From assembly GCF_018141425.1 (NCBI RefSeq), contig NZ_CP058561.1, forward strand, positions 1,426,001-1,490,000: DNA of 64,000 bases. Direction: 5' to 3'. Shown here piece by piece: positions 45,921-54,517 of this stretch (the first letter of the stretch is position 1; each line of letters starts with the position of its first letter). Position numbers and translations under genes: made by a program. The notes beneath the pieces were generated by a model. That model was not told the DNA's origin. It searched no databases and saw nothing but the letters and a program-made list of their open reading frames with translations. Source of the DNA: Vallitalea guaymasensis (GTDB lineage Bacteria > Bacillota > Clostridia > Lachnospirales > Vallitaleaceae).

Positions 45921-46401
45921 TTGTATTCATCCTTTCTTCCCATTCATCTCTTGTATATTCTTTTATACTTGTTCCTTCATTAAGAACTTCTCGGTCACCC
46001 TCTATAAAAAGTGAAAATTCTTCTATATCATTAATAGAAAAGACTGTTGCTAGAATCTGATCCACCATAGAGATTTCCCTAGCAGTACCACCATAATTAA
46101 GTATATCTTCTGATACCTCAATTTCTAGCGAACCATTAATAAACAAAATATTAGTGATTTTCACTTCCTCTGGTATAAATGAATAATGACCTTCATTATT
46201 GTCAAACAAGTATTGTAATGTATATCTTATGTTTTCTTCTACATTTTTATTATTTTTTAAATCAATTTCCTCACTAGTCAATATTCCTTCATCTTGTTTT
46301 TCAAATTCATAATAAAATATATTACTCTTCATAGAAACCGTATTAATAACCAAACCCATAGTTATCAATGATACTACAAAAGCATTTATAACACTATACA
46401 T
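45907..46401 (-). CDS. GerMN-domain protein (spore germination GerM-like)
   Basis: A 164-residue protein with one N-terminal membrane anchor (about 3-24) and a single GerMN domain (about 50-150, with [13 protein letters not shown] and [13 protein letters not shown]). Bacillus GerM has two such domains and acts in sporulation and germination. Single-domain versions next to rph and rdgB are common in Clostridia. Its last 14 bases overlap the rph start. Confidence 0.83.
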   Translation of the reverse strand: MYSVINAFVVSLITMGLVINTVSMKSNIFYYEFEKQDEGILTSEEIDLKNNKNVEENIRYTLQYLFDNNEGHYSFIPEEVKITNILFINGSLEIEVSEDILNYGGTAREISMVDQILATVFSINDIEEFSLFIEGDREVLNEGTSIKEYTRDEWEERMNTIEQN

Positions 46402-46518
46402 AATCTTCCCCCTCTTATTTGTAAATATTTGGTAATTATATTTTATACCTAATTAGTGAAAGCTACAACAGTGTTTTTTTGTAATATTGTGGATCTTATT
46501 GTAAGTAGAATATATTTG

Positions 46519-46546
46519 TAGGGAACAATCATGTAATTGTTCCCTA
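46519..46546 (-). terminator. Hairpin after the amidase gene
   Basis: TAGGGAACAAT and ATTGTTCCCTA, 11-bp perfect stem with a 6-base loop, ten bases after the amidase stop. Only a weak T tail follows on the minus strand. Confidence 0.6.
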
Positions 46547-46555
46547 GATAAATGT

Positions 46556-48931
46556 CTATCTTCCAGTTGGATATTTTTTGAAAGCTTCTAGTATTGCTTT
46601 GTATATTGCATTAGCTGTATTCTTCTTAAAAGTTTCACTTTTCAATTTTGCAACATCAGTAGGATTGGATAAGAAGGCTACTTCTATTAAAACAGCAGGC
46701 ATATCAGTATTTCTAAGTACAAATAGATTACCTGATTTGATACCTCTATCTTTCGTTCCTACCGCACTTACAATTGCTTTTTGGAATATTTCTGCAAGTT
46801 TTATTGATGTCATACCCGGCTTACTTGATGGTGCTAAATAATATACTTCTGTTCCATGAGCACTTGAAGTATACCAGTTGTTATGTACACTAATGAAAAA
46901 GTCTGCGTCTACATCATTAGCTAAATCAGTCCTATCACCTAATGTAGGGTATGAATCATCAAGTCTTGTATAATATACTTTGATATCTTTTTCTTTGTCT
47001 AGATATTCTTTTAAGTATAAGACAATATCAAAGTTTAGCTCTTTTTCCACTAATCCATTATCTGATGCACCAGGGTCTTTTCCTCCATGTCCTGGGTCTA
47101 TCACTATAACCTTGGAATATAATTCTTTTGGCTTGAATGCTTTAATATATATATTATCTTTATCCTCAGTTATTCTATAGTCATATACGCTATTCTCATC
47201 AATAGTTAATACTGTATTACCTTTATCATTTGTAATATCAACTGAGTTAATAATACCGTCATTAATTCTTATTGTACCGCTACCAAATAACTCTCTATAA
47301 TCACCAGGTAACTGAATTATGTATTTTCTATTTGTGTAGTCATCTGTACATTTAATATTTGATAAATTAATTTCTTTACCATCCTTTTGAAGTACTATAG
47401 TAGGATTGTCATAATTAATATATTTTATATTATCATAAGATGGTTCAATTAGCTGAATAATAGTAGCGGAGCCACTTTCTTCTGATATTGTATAATCTGC
47501 TTGTCCATCTGTCTCGATTACAATTCTAGTTGTTGTCTCATCAAATTGCGCAGTCCTGATTTCTTTTACATATTGCCCTTCTGCTGTTGAAGATCTAGTA
47601 CTAAGAAGAGATTCTGTATTAGGTAAATCAAAAACTATTCTATCAGGATTACTTAATCTGAATGGTTTTACATCAGGAGCTTTAACTCCTAAAATCTTAA
47701 TATAGTCACCTTTGTCATTTTGCCCAAGGTGTATACCATAGATTGAATTATTTTGAACTTCAATATTTATTTTTTTCCTATCTTCTGATAGATAAACATT
47801 GAATTTATATCCTTCACCTTTTAAATCAAATACGATTCTTGTTATCGTATCTGCAAATTGACTGGAGCGAACTCCTGTTATTATAGGATTATCATCAAAT
47901 GTCTTTTCATATTTGTCCATATCCCATTTTGAATTATCTACATCAATGATTAATCTGTTTTTCCAATAAGATTTCTTAACATCTGTAATGGGGCTTGACG
48001 CTTCTATAACAAATTTTTTATTAACTTTGTCACTTTCATACTCTATAGATTTGACCTTTGTAGTTGGGCATAATTTTCTGGCGATAGTTGTTTCTGTATA
48101 TCTATCATTTATTTTTGATAGCACATCATCGTCAACCATCCATACTACAGGATTATTTTTCAACGCAGTTGGTAATTCATTCTTAGCTCCACCAGATTCC
48201 AAACTATCTAATAATTCATCTTCATTATCGTTATCATTATTTGAGTTCTGGTCTTCACTAGACTCAGAATCTTCACCTGTTTCATTATCCTTATTATCCT
48301 CTACATCAGTTTGGTCATTTTCTGACTGATCATTTTCTGACTGGTCATCTTCCCCTGATTGTTCATCTGTATCATCTTGACCTTGTTGGTTACTTTTTTT
48401 GGTCATTTCAGCACTATATTCTTTTCCATTCCAGTTAACTTCATATCCAAAAGTCTCTACAATGAATCTAATAGGTACCATGGTTTTCCATTTCTTAGTA
48501 TTTACATTTTGTATCAGCTTGGCTGGTACATCCAACATAACCTCTTTATTATTAACTATGGCTTTCTTTTCGTTAATTTTAAGTACAATAAACTTATCTT
48601 CATAAGATATGTAAGCTTCTTGCTTTGGTCCGTTCCAATCTACTTTAGCTCCTATTTGTTCCGATTCACATACTTCCCTTACTGGTACTAATGTTCTTCC
48701 TACTTTCTCACCGTTTACATCTTCTGTTATTACGATAGCAGGCATTTCCCCAGTTTCAATAACTTTTCCATCAACTACAAGTTTTACAAATCTATTTTTA
48801 TACTTATAAATTTGTCCATCATATTTAATAAAAAATTTTCCGTTATTAGTGGTTTCTGCACTTGCATTAACTGAAAATAGATTTAACATTATCGTAATTG
48901 TTAATACAGTTGTGATGATTTTCCGTATCAT
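46556..48931 (-). CDS. Secreted N-acetylmuramoyl-L-alanine amidase (stalk, AMIN and Amidase_3 domains)
   Basis: A 791-residue cell-wall hydrolase that cleaves the bond between muramic acid and the stem peptide. Signal peptide (about 1-26), copper-amine-oxidase-type stalk domain (about 30-170, with RTLVPVREVCE and VPIRFIVETFGYEVNW), an acidic Asn/Asp/Ser/Glu-rich linker (about 178-245), AMIN-like beta domains (about 280-520) and a C-terminal zinc Amidase_3 domain. Likely zinc and catalytic positions are in DPGHGGKDPGA, VEKELNFD, SVHNNW and IEVAFLSN. Two WalR-box-like sites lie upstream of a promoter with a weak -35. Confidence 0.93.
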   Translation of the reverse strand: MIRKIITTVLTITIMLNLFSVNASAETTNNGKFFIKYDGQIYKYKNRFVKLVVDGKVIETGEMPAIVITEDVNGEKVGRTLVPVREVCESEQIGAKVDWNGPKQEAYISYEDKFIVLKINEKKAIVNNKEVMLDVPAKLIQNVNTKKWKTMVPIRFIVETFGYEVNWNGKEYSAEMTKKSNQQGQDDTDEQSGEDDQSENDQSENDQTDVEDNKDNETGEDSESSEDQNSNNDNDNEDELLDSLESGGAKNELPTALKNNPVVWMVDDDVLSKINDRYTETTIARKLCPTTKVKSIEYESDKVNKKFVIEASSPITDVKKSYWKNRLIIDVDNSKWDMDKYEKTFDDNPIITGVRSSQFADTITRIVFDLKGEGYKFNVYLSEDRKKINIEVQNNSIYGIHLGQNDKGDYIKILGVKAPDVKPFRLSNPDRIVFDLPNTESLLSTRSSTAEGQYVKEIRTAQFDETTTRIVIETDGQADYTISEESGSATIIQLIEPSYDNIKYINYDNPTIVLQKDGKEINLSNIKCTDDYTNRKYIIQLPGDYRELFGSGTIRINDGIINSVDITNDKGNTVLTIDENSVYDYRITEDKDNIYIKAFKPKELYSKVIVIDPGHGGKDPGASDNGLVEKELNFDIVLYLKEYLDKEKDIKVYYTRLDDSYPTLGDRTDLANDVDADFFISVHNNWYTSSAHGTEVYYLAPSSKPGMTSIKLAEIFQKAIVSAVGTKDRGIKSGNLFVLRNTDMPAVLIEVAFLSNPTDVAKLKSETFKKNTANAIYKAILEAFKKYPTGR

Positions 48932-48996
48932 GACTCTCCCCCTTGTTTTTTGCTTATTAACTTCCCATCATTTAGTAAATATCTAAGTTCTACAAA

Positions 48997-49025
48997 ATTA
49001 TAACAAAAAAAACTATATTAAAAAA
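48997..49025 (-). promoter_or_regulatory. Candidate amidase promoter with weak -35 box
   Basis: On the minus strand a perfect TATAAT (49002-48997) is preceded after 17 bases by TTTTTT (49025-49020), a poor -35. This suits an activator-dependent promoter. It lies about 65 bases before the amidase start. Confidence 0.55.
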
Positions 49026-49040
49026 GATACTATTGCATTA

Positions 49041-49088
49041 TGTAATACAATCGTAATATTTTGGGTTTTTATGTAATATTTTCGTAAT
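49041..49088. promoter_or_regulatory. Two WalR-box-like direct repeats
   Basis: TGTAAT-N5-CGTAAT occurs at 49041-49057 and again at 49072-49088, 31 bp apart. The WalR (YycF) consensus is TGTWAH-N5-TGTWAH, and each half-pair here differs at one base. The nearer site is 16-32 bp upstream of the weak -35 box of a cell-wall amidase, a typical WalRK regulon member. Regulation is inferred. The boxes read on the strand opposite to the gene. Confidence 0.55.
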
Positions 49089-49246
49089 AACCCTGTTATT
49101 GTAAATATGCATCTTGGGAATATAAATAAACATAACAAATAAGCTTACTACTATCTTTACATAGATAATAAACTCGACAAATTGCTTTCCATTATTTTTT
49201 TATCTACTAATTTCCTGGGAAATATGTCATAACTTAGAATATGATA

Positions 49247-49780
49247 TCACTTAAATATTCGATTTATGTATGGTAACAAGTAATTAACTGTAAAACCAAT
49301 AAGTATACCCGTAATAATACCAGAAACAGCTAGAATAGGGAAATACGCTGCTGCTACATTAATGCTTTCAGTAGTTATAGCTACCACTATGAGTTGTCCG
49401 ATATTATGAGATACCGCTCCAATAATGCTTATACCAGCAATACTTACTTTATCTTTACTATAATGTATAAGTAAAAACATCACTATCAAGCTAAGTATAC
49501 CTCCTGATAAGCTATACCATATTGTTATAAATGAACCCGTAAAAAAACTATTTAAAGTCACCCTTAGAACTACTAATAGAAAAGCTTCTTTGAAACACAA
49601 AAAATATAGACTTGTCAAAGTAATAATATTAGCCAACCCTAATTTTACTCCTGGAAAAGGCACTACTGGTACAAATGTTCTCTCAAGATATCCTAATACC
49701 AAAGCAAAAGCTATTAACATAGAAATGAATACCATTTTCTGCACTTTACTAAGATTTTTGATTTTACTCTGATATAGCAT
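49247..49780 (-). CDS. Gx transporter family membrane protein
   Basis: A 177-residue membrane protein with five or six helices. The N-terminal VFISMLIAFALVLGYLERTF and FPGVKLGLANIITLTSLY are hallmarks of the Gx-transporter family (also annotated as heptaprenyl diphosphate synthase component I). This group is related to ECF-type substrate-binding membrane proteins. The substrate is unknown. It overlaps the NusG-II gene by 17 bases, so they are translated together. Confidence 0.88.
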   Translation of the reverse strand: MLYQSKIKNLSKVQKMVFISMLIAFALVLGYLERTFVPVVPFPGVKLGLANIITLTSLYFLCFKEAFLLVVLRVTLNSFFTGSFITIWYSLSGGILSLIVMFLLIHYSKDKVSIAGISIIGAVSHNIGQLIVVAITTESINVAAAYFPILAVSGIITGILIGFTVNYLLPYINRIFK

Positions 49781-50138
49781 CTAATCCATCCTCCACATCT
49801 CCAACAATTTCCACATAAACCTTATGAGGAAGGCAAACAATGGTACTACCAACTTTATTAATAAAACCCGTTCTGACACAGACATGATCTGGGCAATTAG
49901 CTTCAAGCATCTCCACACCATTATCATGCACCTTTATAATATTATAACTATCTTCTCTTTCAATCTTAATCTCTTTCTCATCACTCAACTGAACTCGTTC
50001 ATACAATTCCCCTTCAACTTTTATCTCCACATACAACTTATTTACATCCATCTTACTGATTCTATATTGATTAAAAAGATAAAATACTCCAGCTACTATT
50101 AGTACTCCAATAATAATTTTCACGTCATTTCTCTTCAT
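49764..50138 (-). CDS. NusG domain II-containing membrane-anchored protein
   Basis: A 124-residue protein with one N-terminal membrane helix (about 7-22) and an extracytoplasmic NusG-II domain containing two cysteine motifs, ANCPDHVC (near 80-87) and STIVCLPHKV. Proteins of this type regularly precede Gx-transporter genes in Clostridia. The conserved Cys residues suggest metal, flavin-related or redox chemistry, but the function is not established. Confidence 0.85.
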   Translation of the reverse strand: MKRNDVKIIIGVLIVAGVFYLFNQYRISKMDVNKLYVEIKVEGELYERVQLSDEKEIKIEREDSYNIIKVHDNGVEMLEANCPDHVCVRTGFINKVGSTIVCLPHKVYVEIVGDVEDGLDAISE

Positions 50139-50653
50139 TAATAATGTTCCTTTCAGTTTTAATAATAATATATATAATTCTATAATTATTAATTACTATA
50201 TCAAGTATAAATATATTAATTTATTGTATCATATTAGCATATATCAATCAAAACAAACTCTTCTTAGTTTCTTCATTTCTTATAAAGAATATCTATCATA
50301 GCCATTAATGATGCTTTTTAGAAGAAAAAGTGTTTTGTGTTTTCATTGAAGGGGACTATAAGCAAAATAGTATATGTATATGTGGAGTAGTGAGGCAGGA
50401 CGCCGAACCCAGCAGTTTACTCAGGACGAGTAATTCGCTGGCGTAACATATACATATACTATTTTGCAAAAGCCACGTCAGAACAAAACACTTTTTCTGA
50501 CTTACATACACTATAACCAAAAAAAGCCATATAACAAGGTAATTTAAATTCATTACCACATTATATAGCCTCTAATATACTTCCAACTTTTAAATATACT
50601 ATATTAACCGTCTAACATATATTTAACAAACATTCTATAAGTTAAATCTATTA
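50139..50653. other. Gene-free region holding the nested stem-loop L3
   Basis: 515 bp between the NusG-II gene and the alpha/beta hydrolase gene. Its main content is the structured element at 50323-50498. The remainder is AT-rich with no recognised promoter or gene. Confidence 0.6.
50323..50498. repeat. Nested long stem-loop L3 (16-bp outer and 22-bp inner perfect stems)
   Basis: Outer arms 50323-50338 and 50483-50498 (AGAAAAAGTGTTTTGT and its complement) pair perfectly over 16 bp. Inner arms 50362-50383 and 50446-50467 pair perfectly over 22 bp. The 62-base, more GC-rich apical part can form CGC/GCG, CAGC/GCTG and TTACTC/GAGTAA stems around AGGAC. The element is strand-symmetric in its arms, so direction is undecided. 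It could be a structured RNA or a non-autonomous repeat element. Confidence 0.7.
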
Positions 50654-51577
50654 TTACAAGCTATTAATAAAACCAACTATATCATCATAAACTACCGAAT
50701 TATTAGTTTCATTAATTATTTCATGTCTTCCACCTTCATATAATATAACCTTCACATTATATCCCAATGATTTATATGTATCCGTAATCTTTTTAATTCC
50801 CTTTCCCATATCACCAACAGGATCATTATCACCAGAAATAAATAATATAGGTAGGTTTTTTGGCGTTTTAAGAATATTACGTTTCTTAGAAATATTTGAT
50901 AGCCCTTTTAATAGATCCACATAAAATCTTGAAGTACACATAAAACCGCATTTCTCATCATCTACATATTTCTTAACTTGTTGTTCATCCCTGCTTAGCC
51001 AGTCATATTCTGTCTTATTAGGCGCAAATTTCTTATTAAAACTACCAAAGCTAAGGTCTGTAAGCAACTTACTTTTATGCCTGTTCCCTTTTGTTAAGCA
51101 AATCAATCTTGCTACTCCGATTCCTGCCACTCCCAAGAAACCCTTTGTAGCACTTGTTCCACTTATAACAGCCCCTTTAACCTCATTACCATACTTCTGT
51201 ATGTAACCACGTGTTATAAGAGACCCCATACTATGACCTAACACAAAAATATCAGTATTCTTATTTTCTCTTTTTATATGCTCTGTTACCTTATATGCTT
51301 CATCTATAACATTATTCCAACCTTCCTTGTCATTGAAAAAGCCTATATCTTCTTCTACATCCAGACTCTGTCCATGCCCTCTATGGTCATGAGCATATAC
51401 ACCATAACCATTATCCGTAAGGAACTTGGCAAAATCTCTATACCTTAAACAATGTTCTGCCATTCCATGATTTATCTGAACAACACCATTAATTTTTTCA
51501 TTGTTTTCTGGCATCCAACTAGCTACAAAAATCTTATGTCCATCTAATCCGTCAATTTTAAATGTATTCTCTCTCAT
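50654..51577 (-). CDS. Alpha/beta hydrolase, monoacylglycerol lipase-like
   Basis: A 307-residue hydrolase of the Hydrolase_4 (serine aminopeptidase S33-like) group. Oxyanion segment INHGMAEHCLRY, DHRGHGQS, the nucleophile S116 in LGHSMGS, D252 in SGDNDPVGD and H285 in EGGRHEIINE form a complete triad. Lysophospholipase or monoacylglycerol lipase activity is the usual annotation. No signal peptide, so it is cytoplasmic. It is a single gene preceded by AGGTGAT. Confidence 0.88.
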   Translation of the reverse strand: MRENTFKIDGLDGHKIFVASWMPENNEKINGVVQINHGMAEHCLRYRDFAKFLTDNGYGVYAHDHRGHGQSLDVEEDIGFFNDKEGWNNVIDEAYKVTEHIKRENKNTDIFVLGHSMGSLITRGYIQKYGNEVKGAVISGTSATKGFLGVAGIGVARLICLTKGNRHKSKLLTDLSFGSFNKKFAPNKTEYDWLSRDEQQVKKYVDDEKCGFMCTSRFYVDLLKGLSNISKKRNILKTPKNLPILFISGDNDPVGDMGKGIKKITDTYKSLGYNVKVILYEGGRHEIINETNNSVVYDDIVGFINSL

Positions 51578-51663
51578 AAGATCACCTCAAAGATATAATA
51601 TTAAAACAATAACATATTAATATAATATCATTAATAGCTAGTAAAAGTAAACGTATTATTTTT

Positions 51664-52653
51664 TTATAAATCACTATCTTCCTTTTCTACATAATTGATA
51701 GCTCTATGTCTAATGAATGTATCTAGTCGTTTATTATTCAAAAAATCCATCTTATCAGCAGGCATGAAACCTCCAGCCATCTCATCATGTCCTCCGCCAA
51801 CACCTCTATGAGCCATAATGAATCGCATTAACTTGTTAGCCTTGATTTTGGTGCTTTCACTACGAATAGAAAATTTTACTCCATCCGCTCTCTTGGCATA
51901 TGCCACAACAACGGATACACCCTCTATTGTATTAACCATATCACTGATAGTCCCGAGAAGAGAATCATTACAATCTTCTATATGGACAAAGCCCAAATAA
52001 CCATATATTTCTACATTATTTAATGCTTTTGCATACGCAATTAAATCAGATTTTACAATCTGATTTAATTTCAGTGATTTTATCATACTAATCTCTGCTT
52101 GATTATATAAGAAATAAAACATTTCTATATCAAGATCATTAACACGTCTAGACAGATTATCAGTATCCATCATTATTCCATACAATAGTGCAGTAGCTAC
52201 GTTAACAGTCAAAGGAATATCATTGACATAAAAATATTCTGCTACTATTGATGAACATGCACCAATATCTGACCTGATATCTTTAAAAAGATAAGTATCA
52301 GTATCATTAACAATCTCATGATGATCGATTACCATTACATTCTGCTTAATGAGATTAGTTACATTAGAATTACCTAACTGTGTATCAACCAATATAACAA
52401 AATCATCTTTATTGTACTTCATCTCATTTTTGACTGTCATCTTTATATTGAACAGTTCAACCATCTTTTTTGAATTTGCTTTTTCAATTGTCTGTACATG
52501 AATAATCTTTGACTTGATTCCGTACTTATCCAGTAAAAACTTAATCCCTAAACTGCTTGCTATAGAATCTGGGTCAGGAATATTGTGAGGTTGTATATAT
52601 ACCTTTCCAGCGTTTTTTAGTTGTTTCAATAATTCTTTTAATTTATCTTTCAT
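51664..52653 (-). CDS. DHH-family phosphoesterase (NrnA/RecJ-like)
   Basis: A 329-residue protein of the DHH/DHHA1 superfamily, which includes nanoRNases and c-di-AMP-breakdown enzymes. Metal-site motifs: H23-x3-D27-x-D29 (HNIPDPDSIAS), D90 (ILVDTQ), DHH at 110-112 (VIDHHEIV) and a later MMDTDNL, then the DHHA1 motif GGGHDEMAGG. I chose the ATG at 52653 (MKDKLKEL), preceded by GGAGG; an upstream ATG at 52665 overlaps that site. The N-terminus has PDPDS where NrnA enzymes often have PDGD. The exact substrate is not decided. Confidence 0.85.
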   Translation of the reverse strand: MKDKLKELLKQLKNAGKVYIQPHNIPDPDSIASSLGIKFLLDKYGIKSKIIHVQTIEKANSKKMVELFNIKMTVKNEMKYNKDDFVILVDTQLGNSNVTNLIKQNVMVIDHHEIVNDTDTYLFKDIRSDIGACSSIVAEYFYVNDIPLTVNVATALLYGIMMDTDNLSRRVNDLDIEMFYFLYNQAEISMIKSLKLNQIVKSDLIAYAKALNNVEIYGYLGFVHIEDCNDSLLGTISDMVNTIEGVSVVVAYAKRADGVKFSIRSESTKIKANKLMRFIMAHRGVGGGHDEMAGGFMPADKMDFLNNKRLDTFIRHRAINYVEKEDSDL

Positions 52654-52697
52654 TATTGCCTCCATACAAGCACTCTAATTACTTACCAACATCCTTA

Positions 52698-54488
52698 CTA
52701 CACTTCTGTTGGCTGGTTATCATTAGAAGACTCAATTCCATCTGTAGCTTCATCTGGATTAGATACATTTTCTGTATCGGATTGCTCAACTGGTTGACTT
52801 TCTGATTCCTCAGCTGTATCTTTAACTAATTGGTCAACCACTATGTCTGTAAATGCTTTCAAGCATACATTACTCTGTAATACTTCCTCAGTATCCTCCC
52901 AGATCTCTCCATCATAACTTATATAGCCTTCACCATCACTTAAATCTACTTTGCCAAGCCATTTGACATCCCTGTCAAATTCAGCAGCTATAGGAAATTT
53001 CGTTCCAGGAGTAGTCATCTTGACAATGACTGCAAATTTCTTATTCTTATCAAGTGTTATAGGCTGTTTTAGATTGATAGTATAATAACCACTATATTCC
53101 CTGAATCCACTTTCAAGGAAAATCATATTTTTCAAGTCATCCTTACCTGTAAAGTTTTCTACAAGGTATACTTCATATTTAGAGTTAATGCCAGTAGTAT
53201 AGAAGCTAACAGCTTTTAACTCTTCTTGTTGATTACCTGTTTCATAAACATTAGAAAAATACCCTGTGTCTGTATTGAATCCTAATTTCCCTACTAATCC
53301 AAGCCAATCTGCTTGATATATTTTATCATAATTATCATTATCTTCTATTTTACTATATACCATATTTTGCTTACCTATATAAGCGTCATAATAAGAAATA
53401 TAAAAATATCCTTCTTCACCAAAATCAGTACCAAAACTGTTTTTACAGATGAAAGCACCATCCTCGTCTGGTTGTATTATAAAATTCTCCTTAGGATATT
53501 CGTCATCCCATCCAACAATAACTACATCATGGTTAGTTTCTTCTTTGCCATTATAGTTCAAGGAATAAGTATTTTTGTTGTAATACTTTTCATTTTCTAC
53601 ATCTCTATATTCCCAATAGATAGATGTATGAACGCCTCCGTAATTCTTAACAGTATCTTTTATGGTTTCAAAATTATCGGCTGGTATAAAGTAAGCTTCT
53701 TGCAGGTGTTTAACACTTTTTACATCTTGTGATGAGATTCCGTCTCCATATACATCATCACTTTCCATTATAGGACCTGACCATCTAGCGAAATATGCTA
53801 ATGCAAGCATAAAATCTCCACCTTGGTCTTGAGTCAAGTTATAACCGTGTTTCAAACTCACATTATCTTCAGAAAAATCATATATTTCTCCAGTTTGCTT
53901 TAGTAAACTTGATTCAATGGAGCCAAGTGCCGCAAATGCCCAACATGTACCAAGCTCTTTTTGGTCCTTGACAGAAGTTACATTTCCTTCCTCTCTTAGA
54001 TCAAACCTAGCATTAGCTTTATCTTTATAAGGACCATGATCAGAATTGATGATAACTACTCTATTATCACCATCCCACAATACTTCACATCCAAAAGCTT
54101 CCATAACAATTCTTATAGGTAGATAAATCCTGCTCTTCTTATTTACAGCATATGTATCATTTTCAATTTTTTCTTCGTTTTTATATATAAACTTTTCACC
54201 TATTGGAACATTAACTACTATATCCTCATGTTTTATAACTACTAAATTCAACTCTCCTACCCACTCTACCTCAGCTCCAAATGACTCTAATGTAAGCCTT
54301 AGTGGTACCATTGTTCTGTTATTATCATCAATATATGGTATTCCATAATATTCGTCATATACTATATACTCATTATCTAAAATAACTGAAACCTGTGGTG
54401 CATCGATAGCACAAATAGAAGTAGGCACAATAAAGACAACTGTAAATACATATATAAAAAGCATTTTTATGTTTTTTTTCATCTTCAA
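52698..54488 (-). CDS. Secreted papain-like (C1) cysteine protease with stalk domain
   Basis: A 596-residue protein. Signal peptide (about 1-28), a copper-amine-oxidase-type stalk domain (about 33-148, with RTMVPLRLTLESFGAEVEW and YLPIRIVMEAFGCEVLW) and a papain-fold peptidase (about 160-370) with Q176, C182 (GTCWAFAA), H320 (NHDVVIVGWDD) and N350 (CKNSFG). A beta-rich C-terminal domain (about 385-555) resembles the lectin-like region of such clostridial proteases. An acidic Ser/Gln tail ends the protein. All four catalytic positions are intact. It probably acts on the cell surface or exported proteins. Confidence 0.88.
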   Translation of the reverse strand: MKMKKNIKMLFIYVFTVVFIVPTSICAIDAPQVSVILDNEYIVYDEYYGIPYIDDNNRTMVPLRLTLESFGAEVEWVGELNLVVIKHEDIVVNVPIGEKFIYKNEEKIENDTYAVNKKSRIYLPIRIVMEAFGCEVLWDGDNRVVIINSDHGPYKDKANARFDLREEGNVTSVKDQKELGTCWAFAALGSIESSLLKQTGEIYDFSEDNVSLKHGYNLTQDQGGDFMLALAYFARWSGPIMESDDVYGDGISSQDVKSVKHLQEAYFIPADNFETIKDTVKNYGGVHTSIYWEYRDVENEKYYNKNTYSLNYNGKEETNHDVVIVGWDDEYPKENFIIQPDEDGAFICKNSFGTDFGEEGYFYISYYDAYIGKQNMVYSKIEDNDNYDKIYQADWLGLVGKLGFNTDTGYFSNVYETGNQQEELKAVSFYTTGINSKYEVYLVENFTGKDDLKNMIFLESGFREYSGYYTINLKQPITLDKNKKFAVIVKMTTPGTKFPIAAEFDRDVKWLGKVDLSDGEGYISYDGEIWEDTEEVLQSNVCLKAFTDIVVDQLVKDTAEESESQPVEQSDTENVSNPDEATDGIESSNDNQPTEV

Positions 54489-54517
54489 TATATATAACCT
54501 CTTTTCTATAATGTATT

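Larger units (their letters stand above)
48932..49246. other. Upstream region of the amidase gene
   Basis: 315 bp that hold the amidase promoter and the two WalR-box-like elements listed separately. The rest, toward the Gx-transporter gene, is AT-rich with no recognised structure. Confidence 0.6.

Noticed and set aside
50323-50498. 6S RNA or another known housekeeping RNA
   Set aside because: Long uninterrupted perfect stems and the lack of a recognisable central bubble or conserved boxes do not fit the known RNAs I could compare from memory.
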